Positions 21,377 to 30,275 of a stretch of DNA of 64,000 bases are shown here, piece after piece. The DNA is from Planctomonas sp. JC2975 (GTDB taxonomy: Bacteria; Actinomycetota; Actinomycetes; Actinomycetales; Microbacteriaceae). The notes under the pieces are model-generated. The model made no database searches and was not told the DNA's origin. It saw only the letters and a program-made list of their open reading frames with translations. Where the stretch lies: NCBI RefSeq assembly GCF_012985205.1, contig NZ_JABEKS010000002.1, positions 496,001-560,000 of the forward strand, written 5' to 3'. Both the position numbers and the translations under genes were made by a program. Position 1 is the stretch's first letter. Each line of letters begins with the position of its first letter.

Positions 21377-21907
21377 ATGACCGATGACGAAGTGCCCGCC
21401 CGCACGGTCGTGCAGCGCGGCCTGTACTACGACGAGCTCGAGGTCGGCACGCTCTACCTCCATCGGCCCGGCCGCACGGTCACCGAGGCCGACAACGTGC
21501 TGTTCACCACTCTGACCATGAACTCCCAGTCGCTGCACTTGGACGCGGCATGGGCCGCCACCCAGCCTTTCGGGCAGCGACTGGTGAACTCGATGTTCAC
21601 GCTGGCGACGCTCGTCGGGGCATCCGTCGGTCAGCTCACGCAGGGCACGATCGTGGCGAACCTCGGCTTCGAGAACGTCGCGTTCCCGCACCCGCTGTTC
21701 CACGGCGACACCCTGTACAGCGAGACCTCGGTCGCCGCGAAACGGCCGTCGGCGTCGCGTCCGGGGCAGGGGATCGTCACGTTCGACCACACGGGACGCA
21801 ACCAGGACGGCGTCGTCGTCGCCACGGCCAGGCGATCCGTGCTGATGTGGTTCTCCGATGCGCACGACGGCGAGGCCGGCGGCCGGCGCGACGAGGGCCG
21901 GCCGTGA
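21377..21907 (+). CDS. MaoC-family (R)-specific enoyl-CoA hydratase
   Basis: 176 residues, one hot-dog domain. RTVTEADNVLFTTLTMNSQSLHLD carries the MaoC Asp and His hydratase residues, followed by GQRLVNSMFTLATLVG. The place and length match M. tuberculosis Rv2499c, the hydratase of the leucine cluster, which acts on 3-methylglutaconyl-CoA. No crotonase-type hydratase (AUH/LiuC) gene is present here, which supports that role. AAGGAG lies 5 bases before ATG 21377, and the stop overlaps the lyase gene (GTGA). Confidence 0.87.
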   Translation: MTDDEVPARTVVQRGLYYDELEVGTLYLHRPGRTVTEADNVLFTTLTMNSQSLHLDAAWAATQPFGQRLVNSMFTLATLVGASVGQLTQGTIVANLGFENVAFPHPLFHGDTLYSETSVAAKRPSASRPGQGIVTFDHTGRNQDGVVVATARRSVLMWFSDAHDGEAGGRRDEGRP

Positions 21908-22767
21908 CCGGTCGCCTCGACTTCGGCCCGGCGCTGCTGTTCTGTCCCGGCGACCGCCCGGACCGTTTCGGCAAGGCCCTTGGGCGAGCGGATGCCGTCA
22001 TCCTCGACCTCGAGGACGGCGTCGCCTCCGCAGACCGTCCGGCGGCGCGCGAAGCGGTCACGGCGTTCGCGCGGGAGCTGTCGGAGGCGGATCCGGATGC
22101 CGTGCGGCGCGTGATCGTGCGGGTGAACTCCGCTGACACCGACGACTTCGCCGAGGACCTCGGTTGCCTCCGGGGAACTCCGTTCGGCACGGTGATGCTC
22201 GCCAAGACGGCGTCCGTAGATCAGGTGGCACGTCTCGCGGAACAGCTGGACGGCATCCGCATCATCGCACTGTGCGAGACGGCCGCCGGCGTGCTGGCCG
22301 CCCCGGAGATCGCGAGGCACCCGTCCGTCGTCGGGCTGATGTGGGGCGCAGAGGACCTCGTAGTCTCGCTCGGCGGCAGCTCCAGTCGCCGAGACGACGG
22401 GTCGTATCGCGACGTCGCACGATTCGCGCGCTCGGCCGTGCTGCTCGCAGCGGCGGTCGCGAGAGCGGACGCCATCGACGCCGTGCACGTCGACCTCGAC
22501 GACCTCGTCGGCCTCGGCGAGGAGGCGGCGGATGCGGTCGCCTCCGGATTCGCCGCCACCGCTTGCCTGCATCCCGCTCAGGTCGCGGTGGTGCGTGCAG
22601 CGTATCGGCCGACTGCGCAACGGATCGACTGGGCGCGACGGCTGCTCGCCGCCGCCGAGCTGGCACCGGGGGCCTTCCGTTTCGAGGGCGGGATGGTCGA
22701 CGAGCCACTCCTCGCGCAGGCCGGCGCGGTACTGCGGCAGGCGGAGCGCGCAGGAGCCGTCGAGTGA
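21904..22767 (+). CDS. CitE-like beta-hydroxyacyl-CoA lyase
   Basis: 287 residues of the HpcH/HpaI-CitE TIM-barrel family. Visible blocks are LLFCPGDRPDRFGKAL, AVILDLEDGVA (acidic metal ligand region), RVNSADT, LCETAAGVLAA and GLMWGAEDL, and the CLHPAQV end. In M. tuberculosis the enzyme at this place (Rv2498c) cleaves (R)-3-hydroxy-3-methylglutaryl-CoA to acetyl-CoA and acetoacetate, and also citramalyl-CoA. Since no canonical HMG-CoA lyase is present, that job fits. It is the last gene of the accD1 operon by overlap. Confidence 0.87.
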   Translation: MTGRLDFGPALLFCPGDRPDRFGKALGRADAVILDLEDGVASADRPAAREAVTAFARELSEADPDAVRRVIVRVNSADTDDFAEDLGCLRGTPFGTVMLAKTASVDQVARLAEQLDGIRIIALCETAAGVLAAPEIARHPSVVGLMWGAEDLVVSLGGSSSRRDDGSYRDVARFARSAVLLAAAVARADAIDAVHVDLDDLVGLGEEAADAVASGFAATACLHPAQVAVVRAAYRPTAQRIDWARRLLAAAELAPGAFRFEGGMVDEPLLAQAGAVLRQAERAGAVE

Positions 22768-22793
22768 CGTCGGGCGATGGCCGGCCGAGGCCC

Positions 22794-22799
22794 TACGAT
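22794..22799 (+). promoter_or_regulatory. -10 box for the yhhN leader ORF (leaderless)
   Basis: TACGAT exactly 6 bases before ATG 22806. This matches the spacing at many other genes here and points to transcription from the leader ORF start codon. Confidence 0.45.
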
Positions 22800-22805
22800 C
22801 GCTCC

Positions 22806-22847
22806 ATGCCTCATCCCGCAGCGCCTCGGGCGCGCAGTCCACAATGA
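22806..22847 (+). CDS. 13-residue leader ORF before yhhN
   Basis: ATG 22806 opens a short frame, MPHPAAPRARSPQ, whose stop overlaps the ATG of the YhhN gene as ATGA. The YhhN gene has no Shine-Dalgarno sequence of its own, so it probably depends on ribosomes that terminate this leader. The four Pro and two Arg codons could affect the yield, but that is inference. Confidence 0.45.
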   Translation: MPHPAAPRARSPQ

Positions 22848-23533
22848 CGTGGACCGCACGGTGGCCGCGCAGCCGTGACCTCGTCGCGTTCGCGCCCTAC
22901 GTGATCGTGTCTGTCATCGACATCATCGGATCCGCCGTCGGCGAGCCGGCCATCGCGGCCGCGGTGAAGCCGCTGCTCATGCCGCTGCTCGCCATCCCAT
23001 TCCTCTTGTTGGTCGGTCGGAACTCGATGCGCATCTCCGTGGTCGGAACGATCGCCCTGCTGTTCGCGTGGCTCGGCGACATCGCGTCGGACTTCATCGT
23101 CATGCTGGCGTTCTTCCTCTGCATGCAGCTCGCCTACGTCGTGCTGTTCGCCTGGCCGGCCCGGATGCGACGTCCGCGCATCTGGAGCGCGGTCTACGCG
23201 GTCTGGTGGCTCGGACTCGTCGCGCTCATCGGTCCGCAGGCGGGCGCTCTGCTCGTCCCGGTCGCGGTCTACGGCCTGGCGCTCGGCGCGATGGCCGTCT
23301 TCGCAACGGGGACGAACGCGATCGCGGCGGTCGGATCCGCCGTGTTCCTCGTGTCCGACTCCGTCCTCGGCCTGGCGCATTTCCTGCCGGCATTCGCCTT
23401 CGCCGGCCACGATGCCGTCGTCATGCTCACCTACACCGTCGGGCAGCTGTTGATCGTCGCGGGTGTGATCCGGGTCGTGCGGATGCGCGCGGCCGCCGGC
23501 ACGCAGCCGTCCAGCGAGCTCACCCCCGCGTGA
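22844..23533 (+). CDS. YhhN family membrane protein (lysoplasmalogenase-like)
   Basis: 229 residues with about eight hydrophobic segments. The YhhN/TMEM86 pattern is visible: LLMPLLAIPFLLLV, FAWLGDIASD with acidic residues, and the LVSDSVLGLAHF motif. Animal members hydrolyse the vinyl-ether bond of lysoplasmalogens; bacterial substrates are largely unknown. ATG 22844 lacks a ribosome site and overlaps the stop of the 13-codon leader ORF. The gene follows the leucine cluster, but with its own promoter it is probably a separate unit. Confidence 0.8.
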   Translation: MTWTARWPRSRDLVAFAPYVIVSVIDIIGSAVGEPAIAAAVKPLLMPLLAIPFLLLVGRNSMRISVVGTIALLFAWLGDIASDFIVMLAFFLCMQLAYVVLFAWPARMRRPRIWSAVYAVWWLGLVALIGPQAGALLVPVAVYGLALGAMAVFATGTNAIAAVGSAVFLVSDSVLGLAHFLPAFAFAGHDAVVMLTYTVGQLLIVAGVIRVVRMRAAAGTQPSSELTPA

Positions 23534-23536
23534 CGA

Positions 23537-23542
23537 TAACGT
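23537..23542 (+). promoter_or_regulatory. -10 box of the gene at 23550
   Basis: TAACGT, 7 bases before ATG 23550. Probably leaderless. Confidence 0.4.
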
Positions 23543-23549
23543 GTGAGGC

Positions 23550-24173
23550 ATGACCCGCGCGCTCCGCAAGCCGTTGTGGCGCTGGGAGCCGGCGCCGTAC
23601 GTCCTGCTGATCCTCTTGCTGCTCGTGACGGGGTCCATCCGGCCGGACAGGCTGCCCGTTGTGTACTGGATCCTGTTCGCGATCACCGTCTTGGTCGCCG
23701 CGTGGCTGCTCGTGCAGGTGGTGATGCAGCTGGTGCACGGTCCGCGCAATCCGGATGCTGCTGGCATGCTCTCGAGTCTCGAGGGCATCGAGCTCGTACC
23801 GCTCGCGGCGAGCGACGCCCCTCGGACGCCTGTGGTGGACACGGCCCGTCATCAAGGAGCGCTGGACAGCGCGCAGGCCAGGGCCGGCAGAACGCCGGTC
23901 GCAGTCCTCGTGCCGGATGCCACGCGCTGGCTCGCTCTGCGCATCCGGATCGCGGTGCACGTCGTCGCGTCCGACCGGGTCTACCACGTCGGCTTCCTGC
24001 CAGACCAGGCGACAGCCCGATACAACGCCGAGCTCGGAGCTCTGGCATCGCGCAACCTCTTCGTCTCAGCTCCGGCCACCGTGATGGGAACGTCTCAGCC
24101 GTACAGGCTGCAGCTGGATCTGGGGTCCCTTGCCGGCACGCTCGACGCGAGTGTCGACGCACCCTCCTCCTGA
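23550..24173 (+). CDS. Unknown two-helix membrane protein
   Basis: 207 residues. Two hydrophobic segments lie near the N-terminus (around 14-30 and 38-62), followed by a soluble part of about 145 residues that is rich in Ala, Val and Arg and has no motif I recognise. I cannot name a family. It lies between the YhhN and VanZ genes, all in one direction with short gaps, and has a TAACGT box 7 bases before its ATG. Confidence 0.65.
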   Translation: MTRALRKPLWRWEPAPYVLLILLLLVTGSIRPDRLPVVYWILFAITVLVAAWLLVQVVMQLVHGPRNPDAAGMLSSLEGIELVPLAASDAPRTPVVDTARHQGALDSAQARAGRTPVAVLVPDATRWLALRIRIAVHVVASDRVYHVGFLPDQATARYNAELGALASRNLFVSAPATVMGTSQPYRLQLDLGSLAGTLDASVDAPSS

Positions 24174-24264
24174 AGAAGATGTCTCAGCCGGTGGACACGT
24201 CATCCATGGCGGCGCTCCAGGGTGTCGCCAGCGAGTGTCCAGCAACCGTCGGCATGCTGATGGC

Positions 24265-24726
24265 ATGTTCCGTCGGCATCCGTTCCTGAGCGTCGTCACG
24301 CTCCTCTACCTGGCGGGCGTCGCGTGGATCACTCTTGGCCCTCAGCCCGACTTCGGGAACAAGAACAGCCTCGTGATGCAGGTGCTGCGCATCCTGTGGG
24401 AGCACCCCGCGACGGACTGGGTCACCTACGCCGGTGTGGAGTTCACGGCGAACATCGCGATGTTCCTGCCGATCGGACTGTTCTTCCTGCTTCTGTTCGG
24501 CCGTCGCCAGTGGTGGCTCGCCGTGCTCATCCCGTTCCTCATGACCCTCGGCATCGAGACGGCCCAGATCTGGATCCCTGGCCGGGTGTCCGACATCCGC
24601 GACGTCATCTCGAACACCATCGGCGCGATCGTCGGCGTTTTCCTGGGCTTGGCGCTCACCGCGCCGCGCGCCCGCCGCGACCGCGAGGCGGCCCGCGCCC
24701 AGGCGCGACAACGGGTCCGCGCCTGA
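24265..24726 (+). CDS. VanZ-like membrane protein
   Basis: 153 residues with four hydrophobic segments. VanZ-domain marks are WITLGPQPDF after the first helix, FTANIAMFLPIGLFFLLLF, LGIETAQIW and DIRDVISNTIGAIVG. VanZ gives low-level teicoplanin resistance in enterococci; the role in other bacteria is unknown and no van cluster is here. ATG 24265 begins at the first helix; the frame is open upstream without similarity. CATGCT lies 6 bases before the ATG, a weak match to the leaderless -10 pattern. Confidence 0.82.
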   Translation: MFRRHPFLSVVTLLYLAGVAWITLGPQPDFGNKNSLVMQVLRILWEHPATDWVTYAGVEFTANIAMFLPIGLFFLLLFGRRQWWLAVLIPFLMTLGIETAQIWIPGRVSDIRDVISNTIGAIVGVFLGLALTAPRARRDREAARAQARQRVRA

Positions 24727-24750
24727 CCCAGGCCGCCGGACCAACCCCAC

Positions 24751-24866
24751 CTCCCGAGGGTGCCCGTTCCTCCTCCCGAGGGTGCCCGTTCGTCCTCCCG
24801 AGAGTGCGCGTTCTCTCTCTCTCTCTCTCGAGAGCGTGCGTCTTCCTCCCGAGGGTGCGCTCGCGC
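24751..24866. repeat. Five imperfect ~22-bp repeats with a (CT)8 tract
   Basis: Copies of CTCCCGAGGGTGCCCGTTC and variants start at 24751, 24773, 24795, 24825 and 24846 (periods 22, 22, 30 and 21). The 30-base step holds a run of eight CT dinucleotides at 24813-24828. Each unit has a self-complementary CTCCCGAG/CTCTCGAGAG core. The array lies upstream of the kinase-like gene. With degenerate units and no spacers it is not a CRISPR. Confidence 0.75.
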
Positions 24867-24911
24867 GTCACGGACGGTGCGATTCCGCATGGCAGGGTGT
24901 TCCCCCGGCAC

Positions 24912-24917
24912 TAGCGT
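24912..24917 (+). promoter_or_regulatory. -10 box of the fructosamine-kinase-like gene
   Basis: TAGCGT, 8 bases before ATG 24926; the leader would be one or two bases. Confidence 0.4.
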
Positions 24918-24925
24918 TGCGGCTG

Positions 24926-25696
24926 ATGGTCGAGACCGTGATCAAAACCAATCCGGACGCCCCACAGCGCTTCTTCGAGGCGGAGGCGGCGGGTCTGGCT
25001 TGGCTCGCATCGGCGGCTGGCGCTCGAACGGCTGCCGTCGTGGACGTGTCACCGGGCCGCATCGAGTTGGAACGCGTGCCATCCGCCCGTCCCGCTCCGG
25101 ACGCCGCCCGCAGCTTCGGCGCAGCACTCGCGGTCACGCACGACGCGGGAGCGGCGGCGTTCGGCGCGGCCCCGGACGGATGGGACGGCCCTCTCTTCAT
25201 CGGCCGTCGACCACTTCCTCGGGCGGATGAGCCGACCTGGGGCCGCTTCTACGCGCGGGATCGCGTTCTGCCGTACCTCGAACTCGCCATAGACGCCGGA
25301 GGGATCGGGCGAGGACAGGCGTCCATCGTCCGCCAGGCCTGCGAAGAGATCGCAGCAGGCGTGTTCGACGACGATGATCCGCCGGCGCGCCTGCACGGCG
25401 ATCTCTGGAACGGGAACGTGCTCTGGTCACCGCACGGCGTCGTGCTCATCGATCCCGCAGCGCACGGCGGCCACCGAGAGACCGACCTCGCCATGCTCGC
25501 CCTCTTCGGATGCCCGTACCTCGACGACATCTTCGCCGGCTACGAGTGGGTGCACCCGCTGCGGCGCGGATGGCGCGATCGGGTGCCGCTGCACCAGCTG
25601 CATCCGCTCGCTGTGCACGCCGCGAGCTACGGACGCGGCTACGGCGACGCCCTTGCGGATGCCGCTGCGCGCGTGATCGCCCTCGCCGACGCCTGA
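24926..25696 (+). CDS. Fructosamine kinase family protein
   Basis: 256 residues of the aminoglycoside-phosphotransferase-like fold. [11 protein letters not shown] carries the catalytic Asp and Asn, and [18 protein letters not shown] has the metal-binding Asp with the family-specific HGGHRE. These kinases phosphorylate sugar-amine adducts such as fructosamines or ribulosamines, as a protein repair step. The N-terminal [12 protein letters not shown] helix matches too, but the Gly-rich ATP loop is short. ATG 24926 follows a -10 box by 8 bases. Confidence 0.85.
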   Translation: MVETVIKTNPDAPQRFFEAEAAGLAWLASAAGARTAAVVDVSPGRIELERVPSARPAPDAARSFGAALAVTHDAGAAAFGAAPDGWDGPLFIGRRPLPRADEPTWGRFYARDRVLPYLELAIDAGGIGRGQASIVRQACEEIAAGVFDDDDPPARLHGDLWNGNVLWSPHGVVLIDPAAHGGHRETDLAMLALFGCPYLDDIFAGYEWVHPLRRGWRDRVPLHQLHPLAVHAASYGRGYGDALADAAARVIALADA

Positions 25697-25710
25697 ACAA
25701 CCCCCTCTGC

Positions 25711-25716
25711 TAGGAT
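25711..25716 (+). promoter_or_regulatory. -10 box of pnp
   Basis: TAGGAT, about 258 bases before ATG 25974, giving a long untranslated leader. Confidence 0.45.
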
Positions 25717-25973
25717 CGTCACGGTTCGATAACCACACGAAACTCGCTATGCGTGGCTGGCAGGCTGCTGGTCCTCGGTGGTGGAATCCCAACCGCACCC
25801 CTCACGTGACACGTCCGACGCATGTTCCGGGCAGGCGTGAGTGCGGGTGGTGTTTTTCTACTGATGGCCGGCGCGGAGCCCATGTCGCTCGGTTTTGCCT
25901 GTTCTCCCGCACGAAAGGGCGAGTGCGTCATGTCCACATGGGACGACGCACGAACAAAGGAGAAGAGACCTTA
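25717..25973 (+). ncRNA. Structured pnp leader (Actino-pnp-like)
   Basis: About 250 untranslated bases precede pnp. One clear stem pairs CCGCA...CTCACG (25793-25806) with CGTGAG-TGCGG (25836-25846), leaving a 3-base bulge, and is followed by TTTTT at 25853-25857, which would make an attenuator-like terminator. Further stems are likely around 25920-25950. Actinobacteria have a described conserved RNA motif before pnp (Actino-pnp); I infer this is a member from its position and structure. It is probably the target of PNPase autoregulation. Confidence 0.5.
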
Positions 25974-28271
25974 ATGGAAGGTCCAGAAATCAAGTTCGCC
26001 GAGGCCGTTCTCGACAACGGCCGCTTCGGCACCCGCACGATCCGGTTCGAAACCGGTCGTCTGGCGCAGCAGGCGCAGGGCGCCGTCGCCGCCTACCTCG
26101 ACGAGGAGACCATGCTGCTGAGCGCGACGAGCGCCAGCAAGCACCCGAAAGACAACTTCGACTTCTTCCCGCTGACGGTCGACGTCGAGGAGCGGTCGTA
26201 CGCGGCCGGCAAGATCCCCGGCTCGTTCTTCCGTCGTGAGGGACGTCCGTCGACGGAGGCCATCCTGGTCTGCCGTCTCATCGACCGTCCGCTGCGTCCC
26301 TCGTTCGTCGAGGGCCTCCGCAACGAGGTGCAGATCGTCATCACGGTGCTGAGCATCGCGCCGGATGAGTTCTACGACGCACTCGCGATCAACGCGGCAT
26401 CCGCATCCACCCAGATCTCGGGCCTGCCGTTCTCCGGCCCGATCGCCGGCGTGCGCCTGGCGTTCATCCCGGGCAACGGTGAGCACGATGACCAGTGGGT
26501 CGCGTTCCCGAAGGCCTCGCAGCTCGAGCACGCCGTGTTCGATCTCGTCGTCGCCGGCCGCGTGCTCACGAACGCCGACGGCTCAGAGGGCGATGTCGCG
26601 ATCATGATGGTCGAGGCCGAGGCCACCGAGCACAGCTGGGACCTCATCCAGGCCGGCGCCACGAAGCCGAGCGAGGACGTCGTCGCGAGCGGCCTCGAGG
26701 CCGCCAAGCCGTTCATCCGCCAGCTGGTGGGTGCGCAGACGGTGCTCGCGCAGCAGTCCGCGAAGGCCATCGCCGACTACCCGGTGTTCCTGCCCTACTC
26801 GCAGGAGACCTACGACAACGTCGCCGGCCTCGCCTACGACGACCTGGTGAACGTGTACCAGATCGCCGACAAGATCGAGCGCCAGAACGCTGATGACGCA
26901 CTCAAGGACCGCGTCAAGGTCGCCGTCGCCGAGAAGGTCGAGGCCGGCGCCCTGCCTGCCGAGACGCTCGAGCAGTTCTCCGCCGCCTACAAGTCGGTCT
27001 CGAAGGTCGTCATGCGCGGCCGCGTGCTCCGCGAGGGCATCCGCATCGACGGACGTGGTCTGCGCGACATCCGTCCGCTCGACGCCGAGGTGCAGGTCAT
27101 CCCGCGCGTGCACGGATCGGCCATCTTCCAGCGCGGAGAGACCCAGATCCTGGGTGTCACCACGCTGAACATGCTCAAGATGGAGCAGCAGATCGACTCG
27201 CTGTCGCCTGTCACCAAGAAGCGGTACCTGCACCACTACAACTTCCCGCCCTACTCGACCGGTGAGACCGGTCGTGTCGGCAGCCCGAAGCGTCGCGAGA
27301 TCGGCCACGGATTCCTGGCCGAGCGCGCGCTCGTGCCGGTGCTGCCGACGCGCGAGGAGTTCCCGTACGCCATCCGCCAGGTGTCGGAGGCGCTCGGATC
27401 CAACGGATCGACGTCGATGGGCTCGGTCTGCGCGTCCACCCTGTCCCTGCTGAACGCGGGTGTGCCGCTGCGCGCTCCGGTCGCCGGTATCGCGATGGGC
27501 CTCATCTCCGACACGGTCGACGGTGAGACCCGCTACGCGGCGCTCACCGACATCCTCGGTGCCGAGGACGCCCTGGGCGACATGGACTTCAAGGTCGCCG
27601 GCACGAGCGAGTTCGTCACCGCCATCCAGCTCGACACCAAGCTCGACGGCATCCCGTCGTCGGTCCTGGCAGGCGCGCTGCAGCAGGCGAAGGATGCCCG
27701 CACCACGATCCTGTCCGTGCTCAACGCCGCCATCGACACGCCGGACGAGATGGCGCCCACCGCGCCGCGCGTCATCAGCGTGCAGATCCCGGTCGACAAG
27801 ATCGGCGAGCTGATCGGGCCGAAGGGCAAGACGATCAACGCGATCCAGGACGAGACGGGCGCCGAGATCTCCATCGAGGAGGACGGCACCGTCTACATCG
27901 GCGCGACCGACGGACCGTCGGCCGAGGCCGCTCGTGCGCAGGTGAACGCGATCGCCAACCCGACCAACCCCGAGGTGGGCGACCAGTTCCTCGGAACGGT
28001 CGTGAAGATCGCCACGTTCGGCGCCTTCATCTCCCTCCTGCCCGGCCGTGACGGCCTGCTGCACATCTCCGAGGTGCGCAAGCTCGCCGGCGGCAAGCGG
28101 GTCGAGAACGTCGAGGACGTGCTCTCCGTCGGCCAGAAGATCCTGGTGGAGATCACCAAGGTCGACGACCGCGGCAAGCTGTCGCTGCAGCCGGTCATCG
28201 CCGAGGAGACGGCGGAAGCCGACGCTCCCGCCGAGTCCGCTGAGGGCTCAACGGAGACCGTCGAGGCCTGA
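25974..28271 (+). CDS. pnp: Polyribonucleotide nucleotidyltransferase
   Basis: 765 residues, normal for actinobacteria. It degrades RNA 3' to 5' with phosphate. There are two RNase PH-like domains: the first with [14 protein letters not shown], the second with [13 protein letters not shown] and the active-site block [16 protein letters not shown]. An all-alpha linker lies between them. A KH domain ([18 protein letters not shown]) and an S1 domain ([20 protein letters not shown]) follow, then an acidic tail. AAAGGAG lies before ATG 25974; open frame upstream is leader RNA, not protein. Confidence 0.97.
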   Translation: MEGPEIKFAEAVLDNGRFGTRTIRFETGRLAQQAQGAVAAYLDEETMLLSATSASKHPKDNFDFFPLTVDVEERSYAAGKIPGSFFRREGRPSTEAILVCRLIDRPLRPSFVEGLRNEVQIVITVLSIAPDEFYDALAINAASASTQISGLPFSGPIAGVRLAFIPGNGEHDDQWVAFPKASQLEHAVFDLVVAGRVLTNADGSEGDVAIMMVEAEATEHSWDLIQAGATKPSEDVVASGLEAAKPFIRQLVGAQTVLAQQSAKAIADYPVFLPYSQETYDNVAGLAYDDLVNVYQIADKIERQNADDALKDRVKVAVAEKVEAGALPAETLEQFSAAYKSVSKVVMRGRVLREGIRIDGRGLRDIRPLDAEVQVIPRVHGSAIFQRGETQILGVTTLNMLKMEQQIDSLSPVTKKRYLHHYNFPPYSTGETGRVGSPKRREIGHGFLAERALVPVLPTREEFPYAIRQVSEALGSNGSTSMGSVCASTLSLLNAGVPLRAPVAGIAMGLISDTVDGETRYAALTDILGAEDALGDMDFKVAGTSEFVTAIQLDTKLDGIPSSVLAGALQQAKDARTTILSVLNAAIDTPDEMAPTAPRVISVQIPVDKIGELIGPKGKTINAIQDETGAEISIEEDGTVYIGATDGPSAEAARAQVNAIANPTNPEVGDQFLGTVVKIATFGAFISLLPGRDGLLHISEVRKLAGGKRVENVEDVLSVGQKILVEITKVDDRGKLSLQPVIAEETAEADAPAESAEGSTETVEA

Positions 28272-28290
28272 TCGCAGACACTCGCATTGC

Positions 28291-28331
28291 ACGACGCGCC
28301 CGCCGCGGCTTCGGCCCGGCGGGCGCGTCGT
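28291..28331 (+). terminator. pnp terminator
   Basis: A 15-bp perfect stem (28291-28305 with 28317-28331) is extended by 3 bp with one bulged base and capped by C(TTCG)G. There is no T-tract. The stem is very stable and lies 20 bases after the pnp stop. Confidence 0.8.
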
Positions 28332-28641
28332 CGTTCGAGCACTGATCGCTTCCGTCCAGGTCGGCGACAGACCGCCAGTGACGCCTCCGGCCGGGGCAGC
28401 TGCCGATCGCGACGGCACCGATCGGATCGACGCGCACGCGGCAGCGCGATCCGTACCAGAGCAAGGTTGCGCGAAATGCGTGTCGCACCCGCGTCTGAGC
28501 GACATTTGCCAAAGATTTGATAACGGTTCAATCGTTTCGACGGGGTGACGGACGGGCTGTCCACTACGCTCGCTCACATCAGGTGTGATGTGGCATCCCG
28601 CGTCACATCGGCTCGGGGGGGCTGAGGAGCTGGAGGGGTCA
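28332..28641 (+). promoter_or_regulatory. Promoter region of the AKR-fold gene
   Basis: No gene is seen here. A relatively AT-rich stretch lies around 28500-28540. A TACGCT box lies at 28565-28570, followed by a perfect inverted repeat CACATC-N6-GATGTG at 28575-28592 near the expected transcription start; it looks like a repressor site. Confidence 0.5.
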
Positions 28642-29688
28642 ATGGCGCAGCCGTTTTCCGTGCGCGCACGGGAACACATCAACGGGGGAGAGACCGGAAT
28701 CGGACCGGTCTTCGACGCACCGGTAGTTCCCGTGGACTACGAGGGAGCGGCGACGGCGCCGCTCTCGATCGTGGCGCCGCGACGACTTGGCGAGACCGAC
28801 CTCGCCGTGTACTCCCTTGCTCTGGGCACGGCCGCGCTGGCCGAGGCCGCGGATGTCGACGCGGCACAGGCGGTTCTCGACCGTTACGTGCACCTCGGCG
28901 GCAACTTCATCGTCACCTCAGACGCGCACGCGCGTGGTCTCGGCAACGCCATCGTCGGCGGCTGGATGCACCGGCGCGACGTGCGCGGCAGCATGATCAT
29001 CGATCTGCGGATCGGCGCGGGGGAGGAGAGCCCAGGTCTCGGGCAGGTCAACGTGATCCGTGCCGTCGAAGCGGCTCTGCGTCGTCTCGGCACCGACCAC
29101 GTCGACGTGCTGACCCTCGAGGGACCCGATCCGCACGTCGCGCTCTCAGACACCCTCGCCACCGTGGAGTGGCTGATCGACACCGGAAAAGTCCGCCACG
29201 TCGGCTTCTCCGGCTTCTCAGCGGAGAGCCTCATGGAAGCCCGTGTGCTCTCTTCGTCCGGCCTTCCAAAGGTCGCCGCGATCGAGGTGCCGTACAGCCT
29301 GATGAATCGCGGTGTGTTCGAGGGCGATCTCCGCATCGTCACGGCCGCCCAGTCGCTCGGCGTGCTGCCCACCAGGCCGCTCGCGCACGGCTATCTCGCC
29401 GGTGCCTACCGATCGCGCTCCGACCTGGATGCCGGTGCTCGCCTCGCAGGTGTCGGCGGCTATCTCGGACGCCGCGGCCACCGCGTGCGTCAGGTGCTCG
29501 ATCGGGTCGCTGCCGAGCACTCGTGCAGCATGGCCACCATCGCCATCGCGTGGCTTCTCGCCAAGCGTGGAGTGGTCGCGCCCGTCGTGAATGTCGGGTC
29601 GGCCGGAGAGGTCGATGACCTCATGGCGGCGTGCAGCGTCAGCCTGAGCCGCACCGACATGCTCGAGCTCGACCGCGCTTCCGAATAG
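28642..29688 (+). CDS. Aldo/keto-reductase-fold protein without catalytic tetrad
   Basis: 348 residues; about 45 N-terminal residues precede the AKR barrel (RRLGETDLAVYSLALGTA, RRLGTDHVDVLTLEGPDP, VRHVGFSGFSAESL, and VVNVGSAGEVDDL at the NADP-binding end). In AKRs the catalytic residues are Asp, Tyr, Lys and His. Aligning the motifs gives Val91 for Asp, His96 for Tyr, Arg123 for Lys and Glu160 for His. All four are changed, while fold motifs remain, so this is probably not a reductase; it may bind a nucleotide or act as a regulator. GGAGGGG precedes ATG 28642. Confidence 0.8.
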   Translation: MAQPFSVRAREHINGGETGIGPVFDAPVVPVDYEGAATAPLSIVAPRRLGETDLAVYSLALGTAALAEAADVDAAQAVLDRYVHLGGNFIVTSDAHARGLGNAIVGGWMHRRDVRGSMIIDLRIGAGEESPGLGQVNVIRAVEAALRRLGTDHVDVLTLEGPDPHVALSDTLATVEWLIDTGKVRHVGFSGFSAESLMEARVLSSSGLPKVAAIEVPYSLMNRGVFEGDLRIVTAAQSLGVLPTRPLAHGYLAGAYRSRSDLDAGARLAGVGGYLGRRGHRVRQVLDRVAAEHSCSMATIAIAWLLAKRGVVAPVVNVGSAGEVDDLMAACSVSLSRTDMLELDRASE

Positions 29689-29696
29689 GTCCCCGC

Positions 29697-30275
29697 TCAG
29701 GGGAGCAGACGCTCCAGAGCGCGATGGAGAGCGGCATCCGTCGCTGCTGGGTCCGCGACCGATCCACCGCCGAAGGCACCATCGCGAGCGAGGAGCAGAT
29801 CATCCGCCGCCTTTTCGGGGGAACCGGCTCGCGCCTGCGTGAAGAGGTCGACCAGCGTGGTGCGCAGCCAGGATCGCCATTCGGCGACGGCCGGGCCGAC
29901 AGGGCCGTCCGCGTCAAGCTGGGCGGCGGCGGCGTTGATGAACGGACAGCCGTGGTATCCGGGGCGCCGCGACTCGGACGCGAAATCGTCGACGATCGCG
30001 CGCAGCACACCGAGGGCATCACCGAGGGTCTCGCGATCCGCCTCGACGCTCTCACGAGCGCGCTGCGCGCGGCCGGTGACGTAGGCGGCGATCAGGATGT
30101 CCTTCGAGCGGTAGTGCTTGTAGAAGGTGGCCTTCGTGACGTGCGACTGGGCGATGATCCGGTCGACGCCGACTGTGTGGACGCCTTCGTCGTAGAACAG
30201 GCGGTCAGCCGTCGCCAGAATCTTCAGCTTGGCCGGCGCCGGCGGGCGCGTGATGACGGCACTCTGCTCGGGCAT
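29697..30275 (-). CDS. TetR-family regulator
   Basis: 192 residues. The helix-turn-helix region reads YDEGVHTVGVDRIIAQSHVTKATFYKHY. The block RRPGYHGCPFINAAAAQ in the middle is typical of the YxaF/LmrA-like TetR group, whose members sense small reactive or xenobiotic compounds. GAGGAG lies 7 bases before ATG 30275; the longer open frame upstream is antisense to the peptidase gene. Its own promoter lies in an AT-rich patch near 30335-30350. It is convergent with the AKR-fold gene; its target is not evident. Confidence 0.85.
   Translation of the reverse strand: MPEQSAVITRPPAPAKLKILATADRLFYDEGVHTVGVDRIIAQSHVTKATFYKHYRSKDILIAAYVTGRAQRARESVEADRETLGDALGVLRAIVDDFASESRRPGYHGCPFINAAAAQLDADGPVGPAVAEWRSWLRTTLVDLFTQARAGSPEKAADDLLLARDGAFGGGSVADPAATDAALHRALERLLP

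Noticed and set aside
24751-24866. Repeat array as a CRISPR
   Set aside because: The units are degenerate and adjacent, with no unique spacers and no cas genes.
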